Under the pieces are notes generated by a model. The model did no database searches. It saw nothing but the letters and a program-made list of their open reading frames with translations, and was not told the origin of the DNA. Positions 7,609 through 15,861 of a DNA stretch of 64,000 bases are shown in pieces; the stretch's first letter is position 1; every line of letters starts with the position of its first letter. Both the position numbers and the translations under genes were made by a program. The DNA is taken from assembly GCF_018069565.1 (NCBI RefSeq), contig NZ_JAGPNL010000003.1, forward strand, positions 717,244-781,243. The letters are read 5' to 3'. This DNA is from Streptomyces tagetis (GTDB taxonomy: Bacteria; Actinomycetota; Actinomycetes; Streptomycetales; Streptomycetaceae).

Positions 7609-9114
7609 ATGGGGTCCGAGCACATCCGCCGCTGGGAGCCGGCCGCACGGGCGCACGCCCTGACGGACCCCTTCGGACCGGGCCCCGTCCCCTGGCCGCG
7701 CGGCACCGAGACCCACCCCGCCGACCCCGCCAGGACGGCCCCCGCTCCCGCCGCGCGCCCTCCCTTCCCTCACCCCCGGCACACGCCCGCCCCCGCCCGG
7801 CGCCCCGCGGAGCACACCCCGCCCGGCCCCCTGCGCGCCGCCGACGACATCCGGCGGCAGATCAAGGGCTTCACCGCCACCGGCGTCGTCGCGCCCGGCG
7901 AGGACCTCGACTTCCACATCACCGTCGACCCGCCCCAGCCCTTCGGCGTCGACGTCTACCGGATCGGCCACTACGGCGGCGAGGGCGCGGCGCGGATCAC
8001 CAGCAGCCCCCGCCTGTCCGGCATGGTCCAGCCGCCGCCGCTCGCCGCCGACCGCACCGTCTCCTGCCATCACTGGTGGCTGTCCTGGCGGTTCCGGGTC
8101 CCGACGTACTGGGGTGTCGGCGCCTACGTGGCGGTCCTGACCACCGCCGACGGGCACCGCACGCACATCCCCTTCACGGTCCGCGACGACCGCGCCGCCG
8201 ACCTGCTGCTCGTCCTGCCCGACGTCACCTGGCAGGCGTACAACCTCTACCCGGCCGACGGCCGTACCGGCGCCAGCCTGCACCACGCCTGGGACGAGGA
8301 GGGCCGGCTGCTCGGCGAGGCCGACGCCGCGACCACCGTCTCCTTCGACCGTCCGTACGCGGGCACCGGACTGCCCCCGCACGCCGGGCACGCCTACGAC
8401 GTCATCCGCTTCGCCGAGCGCTACGGCTACGACCTCGCCTACGCGAACGCCGGTGACCTGCACTCCGGCCGGGTCGACCCCACCCGGTACCGGGGCCTGG
8501 TCTTCCCCGGCCGGGACGCGTACTGGACCGCCGCGATGCGGGACACCGCCGAACGCGCCCGCGCGGTGGGCACCTCCCTGGTCTTCCTCTCGGCGGGCAG
8601 CCTCTCCTGGCAGGCCGAGCTGAGCCCGTCGCCCTCCGGTGCCCCCGGGCGCCTGCTCAGCAGCCGGGGGCGCCGGGGTCCCGGCCGGCCGGCGCTGTGG
8701 CGGGAGACCGACCGCGCCGAACAGCGGCTCCTCGGCATCCAGCACGAGGGCGCCGTCCCCGCACCGCACCCGCTGATCGTGCGCAACGACGGGCACTGGC
8801 TGTGGGAGGCCACCGGCGCCCACGAGGGCGACGCGATCGAGGCCCTGGTCGCGGGCGACGCCGACCGGTACTTCCCGCGCACCCCGCTCCCCGACCACGA
8901 GGAGAGGGTGCTGCTCGCCCACTCCCCGTACACCGACGCCGAGGGTGCCCGGCGCCACCAGGAGACCTCGCTGTACCGGGCCCCCTCCGGTGCCTGGGTC
9001 TTCGCCTCCGGCACCTGTGCGTGGTCCCCGGCGCTGGACCGCCCCGGCCACGTCGACGCCCGCATCCAGCGCGCCACGGCCAACCTCCTGGACCGCGTCT
9101 GCAAACGCGACTGA
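7609..9114 (+). CDS. N,N-dimethylformamidase beta-subunit-like protein
   Basis: The 501-residue protein has the features of the large-subunit C-terminal domain of N,N-dimethylformamidase: an N-terminal beta-sandwich part (GEDLDFHITVDPPQPFGVDV, YRIGHYGGEGAAR), the segment LPDVTWQAYNLY, and a Rossmann/GAT-like second half (GRDAYWTAAM, LVFLSAGSLSW). No small alpha subunit is encoded nearby, so the true substrate is open. The ATG at 7609 is preferred over the longer frame from 7294 because it follows GAGAGGGAGAGGGA and because the extra residues are low-complexity Pro/Arg. Residues 20-75 are Pro-rich and probably disordered. It is not in an operon with purC, which has its own leader. Confidence 0.7.
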   Translation: MGSEHIRRWEPAARAHALTDPFGPGPVPWPRGTETHPADPARTAPAPAARPPFPHPRHTPAPARRPAEHTPPGPLRAADDIRRQIKGFTATGVVAPGEDLDFHITVDPPQPFGVDVYRIGHYGGEGAARITSSPRLSGMVQPPPLAADRTVSCHHWWLSWRFRVPTYWGVGAYVAVLTTADGHRTHIPFTVRDDRAADLLLVLPDVTWQAYNLYPADGRTGASLHHAWDEEGRLLGEADAATTVSFDRPYAGTGLPPHAGHAYDVIRFAERYGYDLAYANAGDLHSGRVDPTRYRGLVFPGRDAYWTAAMRDTAERARAVGTSLVFLSAGSLSWQAELSPSPSGAPGRLLSSRGRRGPGRPALWRETDRAEQRLLGIQHEGAVPAPHPLIVRNDGHWLWEATGAHEGDAIEALVAGDADRYFPRTPLPDHEERVLLAHSPYTDAEGARRHQETSLYRAPSGAWVFASGTCAWSPALDRPGHVDARIQRATANLLDRVCKRD

Positions 9115-9255
9115 CGCGAACGGGACCGACGCGAACGGGACTGACGCGAACGGGACTGCCGTGAGCCGTGCTGACGTGAACGGGCCCGGCCCGAAACAGT
9201 ACTGACTCGAAACAGCACTGACCCGAAACAGGCCCGACCCGAACGGAACTGATCA
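9110..9255 (+). repeat. Degenerate 15-16 bp tandem repeats between two genes
   Basis: A run of about nine units related to GACTGACGCGAACGG follows the stop codon. The first three copies are nearly identical; later ones drift to CTGACTCGAAACAGC. The unit resembles a short reiterated arm rather than a terminator, and no gene is present here. Confidence 0.75.
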
Positions 9256-9391
9256 CCCGTCCCGCGTCCGGGAACCCGGACCCCGCCGCCCTCCGGCCCG
9301 CCGGCCCGGCCGCCCGCCGCCACCCCGCGCCGAGGCCGGCCTCCGGAATACGGGAGAATCACGTCATTGGACAGAACCACGGGGAGGAACC

Positions 9392-10297
9392 GTGTCCGGA
9401 TTCGTCGAAAAGCCCGAGCCGACCGAGGTCCCGGGCCTGGTGCATCTGCACACCGGCAAGGTGCGCGACCTCTACCGCAACGAGGCCGGCGACCTCGTCA
9501 TGGTCGCCAGCGACCGTGTCTCCGCCTACGACTGGGTGCTGCCCACCGAGATCCCCGACAAGGGCCGCATCCTGACCCAGCTCTCCCTGTGGTGGTTCGA
9601 GCAGCTCGCCGACCTGGTCCCGCACCACGTGCTCAGCACCGAGCTGCCCCCCGGCGCCCCCGCCGACTGGGAGGGCCGGGCCCTGGTCTGCGCCTCGCTG
9701 CGCATGGTCCCCGTCGAGTGCGTGGCCCGCGGCTACCTCACCGGCTCCGGCCTCGCCGAGTACCGCCGGACCCGCACCGTCTGCGGACTCGCCCTGCCCG
9801 AGGGCCTCGTCGACGGCTCCGAGCTGCCCGCCCCGATCTTCACCCCGGCCACCAAGGCCGAGGTCGGCGAGCACGACGAGAACGTCTCCTACGAGGAGGT
9901 CGCCCACCGGGTCGGCCCGGACACCGCGGCCCACCTGCGCCAGGTGACGCTGGCCGTCTACTCCCGCGCCCGGGACATCGCCCGTGAGCGCGGCATCATC
10001 CTCGCGGACACCAAGTTCGAGTTCGGCTTCGCGGAGGGCGACGGCGGTCTGGTCCTCGCCGACGAGGTCCTCACCCCGGACTCCTCCCGCTTCTGGCCGG
10101 CCGACCGCTGGCAGCCGGGCCGCGCGCAGCCCTCGTACGACAAGCAGTTCGTCCGGGACTGGCTCACCTCGCCCGAGTCCGGCTGGGACCGGACCGGCGA
10201 GCAGCCGCCGCCGGCGCTGCCCGAGCGGATCGTGGAGGCGACGCGGGCGCGGTACGTCGAGGCGTACGAGCGGCTGACCGGCCTGACCTGGTCGTAG
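9392..10297 (+). CDS. purC: SAICAR synthetase
   Basis: PurC joins CAIR and aspartate, with ATP, to give SAICAR in purine synthesis. The 301-residue protein carries the family blocks: GKVRDLY near the N-terminus, VASDRVSAYDWVLP, VECVARGYLTGSG (signature 1 region) and LADTKFEFGF followed by LADEVLTPDSSRFW (signature 2). The GTG start at 9392 follows GGGGAGGAACC. A strong hairpin lies 45 nt past the stop. Its length and motifs are normal. Confidence 0.96.
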   Translation: MSGFVEKPEPTEVPGLVHLHTGKVRDLYRNEAGDLVMVASDRVSAYDWVLPTEIPDKGRILTQLSLWWFEQLADLVPHHVLSTELPPGAPADWEGRALVCASLRMVPVECVARGYLTGSGLAEYRRTRTVCGLALPEGLVDGSELPAPIFTPATKAEVGEHDENVSYEEVAHRVGPDTAAHLRQVTLAVYSRARDIARERGIILADTKFEFGFAEGDGGLVLADEVLTPDSSRFWPADRWQPGRAQPSYDKQFVRDWLTSPESGWDRTGEQPPPALPERIVEATRARYVEAYERLTGLTWS

Positions 10298-10341
10298 GCC
10301 CGCGGACGACGCCCCCCGGCCGGCCTCGGCCGGGGAACACG

Positions 10342-10373
10342 ACGAAGCCCCCGGCCGGAACCGGGGGCTTCGT
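10342..10373. terminator. Bidirectional terminator between purC and tRNA-Gly
   Basis: A 13-bp perfect stem (10342-10354 with 10361-10373) closes on a 6-nt loop. It can serve purC from the left and the minus-strand tRNA-Gly from the right. Confidence 0.85.
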
Positions 10374-10380
10374 GCAGCGG

Positions 10381-10453
10381 AGCGGACGACGAGGTTCGAA
10401 CTCGCGACCTCAACCTTGGCAAGGTTGCGCTCTACCAGCTGAGCTACGTCCGC
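10381..10453 (-). tRNA. tRNA-Gly (GCC anticodon), copy 1
   Basis: The acceptor stem is GCGGACG/CGTCCGC with U73; the anticodon loop TTGCCAA gives GCC; the T-loop reads GTTCGAACC. CCA is not encoded. The 73-nt body is identical to the copy at 14540-14612. Confidence 0.95.
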
Positions 10454-10475
10454 GTGCGCCGTGGCGCGACAGCCA

Positions 10476-11093
10476 CTATACCCAACCGCGCTCCCGCGCG
10501 AGCCGGACCGCCGCGTGCCGGTTCTCCGCCCCGAGCTTGGTGACGGCGGACGACAGGTAGTTCCGTACGGTGCCCTCCGCGAGGGCGGCCCGCTCGGCGA
10601 TCTCGGCCACCGGCGCCCCGTCGGCCGCGTGTTCCAGCACCTCGGCCTCGCGCGCGGTCAGCGGCGAGTCCCCGGCGGAGATCGCGTCGGCGGCCAACTC
10701 GGGGTCGACGTAGCGGTTTCCCGCGTGCACGGTGCGGATGAGTTCGGCCAGTCGCCGGGCGCTGACGGTCTTGGGGACGAAGCCGCGCACGCCCGCGGCC
10801 AGCGCCCGCTTCAGGTGGCCGGGGCGGCCGTGGCTGGTGACGATCAGCACCTTGCAGCCGGGGAGTTCGGTGCGCAGCGATGTGGCGACCTTCACACCGT
10901 CCGCGCCGGGCATCTGGAGGTCGAGCACGGCGACGTCGGGCTCGTGCGCGCGGGCCATCGCCAGCGCCTCCGGACCGCTGGCCGCCTCGGCGACCACGAG
11001 GAGGTCGTCCTCCAGCGAGAGCAGGGCGGCGAGCGCCCCGCGGATGAGGTGCTCGTCGTCGGCGAGCAGCACCCGCACGGCGCCGGTACTCAC
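10476..11093 (-). CDS. NarL/LuxR-type response regulator
   Basis: A 205-residue two-component regulator with a receiver domain (acidic pair D12-D13, phosphoacceptor D58 in AVLDLQMPG, conserved Lys in FVPK) and a C-terminal LuxR helix-turn-helix (LTAREAEVLEHAADG ... EGTVRNYLSSAVTKL). Its GTG start at 11093 overlaps the stop of the histidine kinase gene (GTGA), so the two are translationally coupled. It is the last gene of a four-gene minus-strand operon with an ABC exporter. It most likely binds the inverted repeat upstream of the ABC ATPase gene to control the operon. It corresponds to the SCO4072-type regulator by position; its signal is unknown. Confidence 0.92.
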   Translation of the reverse strand: MSTGAVRVLLADDEHLIRGALAALLSLEDDLLVVAEAASGPEALAMARAHEPDVAVLDLQMPGADGVKVATSLRTELPGCKVLIVTSHGRPGHLKRALAAGVRGFVPKTVSARRLAELIRTVHAGNRYVDPELAADAISAGDSPLTAREAEVLEHAADGAPVAEIAERAALAEGTVRNYLSSAVTKLGAENRHAAVRLARERGWV

Positions 11094-12451
11094 GCCGCAC
11101 CCCCGGCGGCCGGGCCGCCCGCGCCCGTCGCACCCCGCGCCGGGCCACCCCCGGCCCGCGCCTCCGCCACCCCACCGGTCACCCAAGCCTCCCCTGCCCC
11201 TGAAGAGTCATCAGCCCTACCACCAACCCCAACCCCACCCGCACCCGCACCGCCCACCGGCACCTCCGCCCGCAGCCGGAAGACGCCCTTGCCGATCGCG
11301 CCCGCCTCCAGCGTCCCGTCCACCGCGGAGAGGCGTTCCCGCAGACCGGCGAGGCCCGAGCCGCCGGGTGGGCCGGCGGCAGGCTCGGGCGCCCCGTCGT
11401 TCTCCACCGTGAGCACCACACGCCCCTCCGCCCTGCGCACCGTCACGGCGCACGTCTTCGCGTCCCCGTGCCGCAGCACGTTGGTGGTCGCCTCCCGCAC
11501 CACCCAGCCGAGCGCCGACTGCGCCCCGGCGGGCAGCCCGGCCGGATCGCCGGTCACCTCGCAGTCGATCCCGGCGGCGGTCAGCACGCCCCGGGCGCCC
11601 ATGATCTCGACCTCCAGATCGGCCTCCCGGTAGCCGCGCACCACGTCCCGCACCTCGCGCTGGGACTCCTGGGCGATGCGCTGCACCTCGATCATCTGCT
11701 CGACCGCCTCGGGCCGGCCGCGCCGGGCCAGCCGCACCGCCAGCTCGCTCTTGAGGGCGATCACCGCGAGGTTACGGCCCATCACGTCGTGCAGGTCCCG
11801 CCCGAAACGCAGCCGCTCCTCGGCGACCGCGAGCCGCGCCCGGGTCTCGCGGGCCTCGTCGAGGGCGTAGACGGCGTTGAGCAGCCGGACCGAGAAGACC
11901 GAGGTGAACGCCACGAAACCGCCGCCGACGAGCACGATGAGCGCGGTGGAGGCGGCGGCCGTCGCCGTCATCCCCCACGCCAGCGCGATCAGCCCCGCAC
12001 CGGCGCCGAAGCCCGCCACCATCGCGCACACGCGCCGCCGGGTGCGCACGCCGAGCGCGATGAGGCCGGGGCCGAAGCACAGGACCATGCCGAAGGCCGC
12101 GCCCGCCGCCTCGCTCGTGCCCTCGCCGCCCGGACCGTGCTCGGCCAGCGCGGCGGCGGCCATCGCGACCACGCCGGTGGTGGCGGCGAGCGCCCACAGC
12201 AGCCGCACCGGCTGTTCCCGGCGGCCCCGGGTCCAGTCCAGGGACCGCGCGGTGGTGGGCAGCATCACCGCGGCGTGCCCGACGACCAGCAGGATCAGCA
12301 GGCCCGCGATCCGCGGCCCGGCGTGCTGGAGGGCGGTCAGGCCGACCGTGACGATCTCCAGCAGCGCGAAGGAGTGGAACGACCACCGCGTGTACGTCTC
12401 CACCTTCGCCGGCGTGCTCTTCCGCTGCCACCAGCGCCCCGGCCTGCCCAT
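11090..12451 (-). CDS. DesK-type sensor histidine kinase
   Basis: A 453-residue membrane kinase. It has about six N-terminal membrane helices between residues 25 and 195 with almost no extracytoplasmic loops, then a HisKA_3 dimerisation helix with phosphoacceptor H221 in FGRDLHDVMGRNLA, and an HATPase domain (EATTNVLRHG N box, GSGLAGLRERL G box). The intramembrane layout suits sensing of membrane state or a lipophilic drug. The C-terminal 60 residues are a Gly/Ala-rich extension. ATG 12451 is chosen because GGGAGGG precedes it; a longer frame would start at 12517, inside the end of the permease gene. Overlaps the response regulator by 4 nt. Confidence 0.92.
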   Translation of the reverse strand: MGRPGRWWQRKSTPAKVETYTRWSFHSFALLEIVTVGLTALQHAGPRIAGLLILLVVGHAAVMLPTTARSLDWTRGRREQPVRLLWALAATTGVVAMAAAALAEHGPGGEGTSEAAGAAFGMVLCFGPGLIALGVRTRRRVCAMVAGFGAGAGLIALAWGMTATAAASTALIVLVGGGFVAFTSVFSVRLLNAVYALDEARETRARLAVAEERLRFGRDLHDVMGRNLAVIALKSELAVRLARRGRPEAVEQMIEVQRIAQESQREVRDVVRGYREADLEVEIMGARGVLTAAGIDCEVTGDPAGLPAGAQSALGWVVREATTNVLRHGDAKTCAVTVRRAEGRVVLTVENDGAPEPAAGPPGGSGLAGLRERLSAVDGTLEAGAIGKGVFRLRAEVPVGGAGAGGVGVGGRADDSSGAGEAWVTGGVAEARAGGGPARGATGAGGPAAGGAA

Positions 12452-12489
12452 CGTCTCGTCCCGCCCTCCCGGCCACGCGGCCCGTGCTG

Positions 12490-13386
12490 TCAGCGTCGCG
12501 GTTCCCAGCGGAACCACCGGCGTACAGCAAACACGGCGAGCGCGGTCCAGGCCACCGCCGTGGCCAGCGCGGCCAGCGTCTCGCCGGCCGGCAGGGCGCC
12601 GGTCCAGCCGGCCCGCACCAGGGTGAGGACGGGGGTCAGCGGCAGGAGTTCACAGACCGAGGCGAGCCGGTCCGGGAGCAGTTCCAGCGGGACGAACATG
12701 CCGGAACCCATCATGGAGACGATCATCAGCGGCATCGGCGTGACCTGCGCGCTCTCGCCGGTCCGGGTGTGGCTCGCGGTGACCGCGGCCAGCGCGGCGC
12801 AGAGCACGAGGCCGAGCAGCAGACCGGCGACGGCCAGATGCGGCGCGGGCGGCGCGGGCAGGTCCAGCAGCAGTGAGCAGGCCGCCGTCAGCAGCAGGCA
12901 CTGCGCGAGGCCGGTCAGGGAGGCGGGCAGGGCCGACCCGGCGATGATCTCGGCGTCCCGCAGCTCGCCGGTGCGCAGCCGCTTGAGGACGAGTTCCTCG
13001 CGGCGGACGACGAAGACGCCGACGAGCGCCGAGTAGACGGCGAAGAGCAGCGAGAAGCCGACCGCGGCGGGCAGGACGACGGTGCCGACGGAGAGCCCCG
13101 CCTCGGCGAGGTCCATCTTCGTGGCGGCCGAGCGCACGCTGAGCGGCAGGACCAGGGGGACGAACAGGGCGGCCACGAGGGTGCCCTTGCTCCGTCCCAG
13201 GAGGGTGAGTTCGGCGCGGGCGAGGGCGCCGATCCGGCCCAGCGACGTGCTCGCCGCCGCCCGCCCCGTCCCCGCCGAGGCCCGCGGGCCTGTCCCCGCC
13301 GAGCCGGTCGTCCCCCTCGTGCCCCTCGTGCCTGTCCCTCGCGTGCCCGTCCCCGCCGGGCGTCCGGGTGCCTCCGTCTCGTTCAT
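12490..13386 (-). CDS. ABC-2 type exporter permease
   Basis: A 298-residue membrane protein with about six hydrophobic helices after a 55-residue Gly/Thr/Arg-rich cytoplasmic N-terminus (TGTRGTGTRGTRGT repeats). The arrangement and the MPLMIVSMMGSGMFVPLELLP segment are typical of DrrB/ABC-2 permeases that export drugs or lipids. The ATG at 13386 overlaps the TGA of the ATPase gene (ATGA), so it is translated from a coupled message. It partners the ATPase next door, and the two-component system follows directly. The substrate cannot be read from the sequence. Confidence 0.9.
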   Translation of the reverse strand: MNETEAPGRPAGTGTRGTGTRGTRGTTGSAGTGPRASAGTGRAAASTSLGRIGALARAELTLLGRSKGTLVAALFVPLVLPLSVRSAATKMDLAEAGLSVGTVVLPAAVGFSLLFAVYSALVGVFVVRREELVLKRLRTGELRDAEIIAGSALPASLTGLAQCLLLTAACSLLLDLPAPPAPHLAVAGLLLGLVLCAALAAVTASHTRTGESAQVTPMPLMIVSMMGSGMFVPLELLPDRLASVCELLPLTPVLTLVRAGWTGALPAGETLAALATAVAWTALAVFAVRRWFRWEPRR

Positions 13387-14387
13387 GCCGCGTACCCCTC
13401 GCTCTCCATCGCTGTCGCCGTCGCCGTCACCGTCTCCGTCGCCCCCGCTGCCGCCGTCCCGGAGGCATGCTCGGCGATCTGGAGGAACGCCTCCTCCAGG
13501 GAGGCCGAGCGGACGTCCAGTCCGCGCAGTTCGACGCCGGCCCGGTCGGCCCACACCAGCAGGGCGGTGGCGGCGCGCTGGAGTTCGCGGGTGCGCAGCC
13601 GGACGGTCCGGCCGTCGGTCTCGTGCCCGCCGACACCCAGCTCACCGAGGGGCGGCAGATCGCCGACGAAGTAGCCCTCGGGCAGCTCGAAGGAGATCCG
13701 GGAGGGCTGGGTGGCGGTCACCTCGGCCGGGGTCCCGGTGGCGGCGATGCGGCCCCGGTGCAGGATGGCGAGCCGGTCGGCGAGGCTCTCGGCCTCCTCC
13801 AGGTAGTGCGTGGTCAGCAGCACGGTCGTCCCGCCGTCGCGCAGCTCCCGCACCAGATCCCAGGTGGCGCGGCGGCCTTCGGCGTCCAGTCCGGTGGTGG
13901 GCTCGTCGAGGAAGAGCACCTCGGGCTCGCCGAGGAGGGCGAGGGCCAGGTCCAGGCGGCGCCGCTCGCCGCCGGAGAGCTGCTTGACGCGGGTGTGGGC
14001 CTTGCCGGACAGGCCGACCCGTTCCAGCGCCTCGCCCGCGGGGCGGGCGCCGCTCACGCAGCCGGCCCACATCCGGGTGGTCTCGGCGACGGTCAGCTCG
14101 GACGGGAAGCCGCCCTCCTGGAGCATCACGCCGGTACGGGGCCGGACGGCGGCCCGCTCGGTGTGGGGATCGTGGCCGAGGACCCGTACCCGTCCGCCCG
14201 CCGGGGCGGCGAGCCCTTCCAGCAGCTCGACGGTGGAGGTCTTGCCCGCCCCGTTGGTGCCCAGCAGGGCGAAGACCTCGCCGCGGCGCACGGAGAAGTC
14301 GATCCCGCGCACCGCCTCGAACCCGCCCCCGTAGACACGCCGTAGGTCGGTGACCTCGATCACGTGTTCCTGTTCTTCTGCTCGCAT
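13383..14387 (-). CDS. ABC exporter ATP-binding protein (DrrA-like)
   Basis: A 334-residue ATPase with Walker A GTNGAGKT at 43-50, signature LSGGERRRLDLA near 136, Walker B VLFLDEPTTGLD and the switch His in LLTTHYLEEAE. The C-terminal 90 residues, including the LEEAFLQ block, match the DrrA/CcmA-like drug-resistance subgroup. First gene of the ATPase-permease-kinase-regulator operon; a paired inverted repeat about 45-70 nt upstream (14431-14457) is the probable operator. The last 25 residues are a Thr/Ala repeat (TETVTATATAM). Confidence 0.93.
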   Translation of the reverse strand: MRAEEQEHVIEVTDLRRVYGGGFEAVRGIDFSVRRGEVFALLGTNGAGKTSTVELLEGLAAPAGGRVRVLGHDPHTERAAVRPRTGVMLQEGGFPSELTVAETTRMWAGCVSGARPAGEALERVGLSGKAHTRVKQLSGGERRRLDLALALLGEPEVLFLDEPTTGLDAEGRRATWDLVRELRDGGTTVLLTTHYLEEAESLADRLAILHRGRIAATGTPAEVTATQPSRISFELPEGYFVGDLPPLGELGVGGHETDGRTVRLRTRELQRAATALLVWADRAGVELRGLDVRSASLEEAFLQIAEHASGTAAAGATETVTATATAMESEGYAA

Positions 14388-14430
14388 GTCCCCAGCGTCG
14401 CGGCGCCGGGGGAGCGTCGGCAGTGCGCGG

Positions 14431-14457
14431 TGTCATCACCCGGCATGACAAATGTCA
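14431..14457 (-). promoter_or_regulatory. Likely operator of the ABC/two-component operon
   Basis: TGTCAT (14431-14436) and ATGACA (14445-14450) form a perfect inverted repeat with an 8-nt spacer. The second half then forms another repeat, TGACA-AA-TGTCA (14446-14457). The three TGACA-type half-sites lie 44-70 nt before the ATPase start, a normal place for a NarL-family regulator. Confidence 0.55.
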
Positions 14458-14502
14458 GAGACCGGTCCGCGGCCCCGGGGGAATCCGGCCGGAGAGACGA
14501 GA

Positions 14503-14532
14503 AAGACCCCGGTCCAGAAGGACCGGGGTCTT
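14503..14532 (-). terminator. Terminator of tRNA-Gly copy 2
   Basis: A 13-bp perfect stem (14503-14515 with 14520-14532) with loop AGAA, placed just beyond the 3' end of the minus-strand tRNA. Confidence 0.8.
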
Positions 14533-14539
14533 CACACCG

Positions 14540-14612
14540 AGCGGACGACGAGGTTCGAACTCGCGACCTCAACCTTGGCAAGGTTGCGCTCTACCAGCTG
14601 AGCTACGTCCGC
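14540..14612 (-). tRNA. tRNA-Gly (GCC anticodon), copy 2
   Basis: Same 73-nt body as 10381-10453: acceptor GCGGACG/CGTCCGC, U73, anticodon GCC. CCA is not encoded. Confidence 0.95.
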
Positions 14613-14708
14613 ATTGCCCCCGACCGGCTTTCACCGGTCGGTGCGAGCACCAGCCTACCTGATCCATTCCGGAGGAGTGACCCTCGCGGTGGATGGTGGA
14701 CCGCGCAG

Positions 14709-14780
14709 AGCGGGTGACAGGAATTGCACACTGCGCCTTCCCCCTGGAAGGGGGATGTTCTACTACTGAACTACACCCGC
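14709..14780 (-). tRNA. tRNA-Gly (UCC anticodon)
   Basis: Acceptor GCGGGTG/CACCCGC with U73; anticodon arm TCCCC-CTTCCAG-GGGGA gives UCC, which reads GGA and GGG. The T-loop is GTGCAATTC. CCA is not encoded. Length 72 nt. Confidence 0.9.
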
Positions 14781-14939
14781 GTGATCCGTGAGGCGGGGCC
14801 TTCCGGCCTTGCCCCTCGGCGTGCTCCAGACTCTATCCGATCACCGGGGGTGCTGCGCAAGTCGGTTGCCGCCAGGGGCCGGTGAGCGGTCGTCGGCCCC
14901 CGCCGGCACCCGGCGGCCCCGTCGGCGGGGACCGCCGGA

Positions 14940-15257
14940 TCACTGCGCCGCGGCGAACGCCTCGTACACCTTCTTCGGGATTCTGCCGCGCGCCGGCACG
15001 TCCATCCGGTTCGACTGCGCCCAGGCGCGCACCGCTGCCGGGGCGGGGGCCACCTCGGTCTGCCGGTACGCGCGCCCCGACCGGGACCGCTTGCGGCCGG
15101 CCGTCACATAGGGTTCGAGAGCCTTGCGCAGTTTGCGGGCATTGGCTTCGTTGAGGTCGATCTCGTACGTCCGGCCGTCGACGCCGAAGGCGATCGTCTC
15201 CGTCGCTTCCGAGCCGTCGATGTCGTCATAGAGAGTGACCACGACACGCTGCGCCAC
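14940..15257 (-). CDS. lsr2: Lsr2-type nucleoid protein and xenogeneic silencer
   Basis: Lsr2 dimers bridge AT-rich DNA and silence foreign genes. The 105-residue product has the N-terminal oligomerisation part (AQRVVVTLYDDIDGSEATETIAFG) and the C-terminal DNA-binding helices ending in PARGRIPKKVYEAF, where RGR is the AT-hook-like minor-groove motif. The basic RKRSRSGR linker is near residue 60. GTG 15257 is chosen because the family starts xAQRVVV and AAGGGA precedes it at good spacing; an in-frame ATG six codons upstream (15275) overlaps that site. A possible promoter (TTGAGC at 15355-15350, 16 nt, TACTGG) lies on the minus strand. Streptomyces usually have two paralogues; which one this is cannot be settled here. 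Confidence 0.92.
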   Translation of the reverse strand: MAQRVVVTLYDDIDGSEATETIAFGVDGRTYEIDLNEANARKLRKALEPYVTAGRKRSRSGRAYRQTEVAPAPAAVRAWAQSNRMDVPARGRIPKKVYEAFAAAQ

Positions 15258-15511
15258 GAATATCGGTCCCTTCATGCGGCATCTCCGCGATGACGTGCCA
15301 GGACGTCACGATGATGCCGGCTGTTCGCCAGTATGTGGGCAAAGCATCGGCTCAAGACATTTCATTTGTACAGTGCCCGGCATTGCCATGTGAAGCTCGA
15401 CTAAATCTCTCCGCGTGTCTGTCGCGCAATAGCCACCGGGGATCGATCCGGAATCTTTCCCGAAGTTTTTCGTCCGCGCCTCTCCCGATGGGCCGTCCGT
15501 GAGGGCGGTCA

Positions 15512-15560
15512 CGTAGCATCCTCCAATGCTACGCGGGTAGAAATTTTGGGCGGGTAGTCT
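15512..15560 (+). promoter_or_regulatory. Promoter/operator region of the purSQL operon
   Basis: CGTAGCAT (15512-15519) and ATGCTACG (15526-15533) form a perfect inverted repeat with a 6-nt spacer. Directly downstream GCGGGTAG occurs twice with a 20-bp period (15533-15540 and 15553-15560), and TAGTCT at 15555-15560 could be the -10. The repeat would overlap the -35 region, a repressor position. The regulator is unknown. Confidence 0.45.
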
Positions 15561-15597
15561 GAAGGGACCTGCTCAGCACCACACACCGGGAGTGCCA

Positions 15598-15861
15598 GTG
15601 GCACGCGTCGTAGTCGACGTCATGCTCAAGCCGGAGATCCTCGACCCCCAGGGCCAGGCGGTGCAGCGCGCACTGCCGCGGCTCGGTTTCGAGGGCATCT
15701 CCGACGTACGTCAGGGAAAGCGATTCGAACTCGAAGTGGACGGGCCGGTCGACGACGCCGCGCTCGCCCGCATCCGTGATCTTGCGGAATCCTTCCTCGC
15801 CAACACCGTGATCGAGGACTTCACCGTCAAGGTCGAGGAAGTCGCGGAGGCCGCGAAGTGA
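15598..15861 (+). CDS. purS: FGAM synthase subunit PurS
   Basis: PurS is the small structural subunit that links PurL and PurQ in the three-part FGAM synthase of Gram-positive bacteria. The 87-residue product begins VARVVVDVMLKPEILDPQG and shows the conserved RLGFEGISDVRQGKRFELE segment. GTG 15598 is preferred to GTG 15592 because CGGGAG lies 5 nt before it and the homologous start is xARVVVDV. First gene of the purS-purQ-purL operon; its stop overlaps the purQ start. Confidence 0.95.
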   Translation: MARVVVDVMLKPEILDPQGQAVQRALPRLGFEGISDVRQGKRFELEVDGPVDDAALARIRDLAESFLANTVIEDFTVKVEEVAEAAK

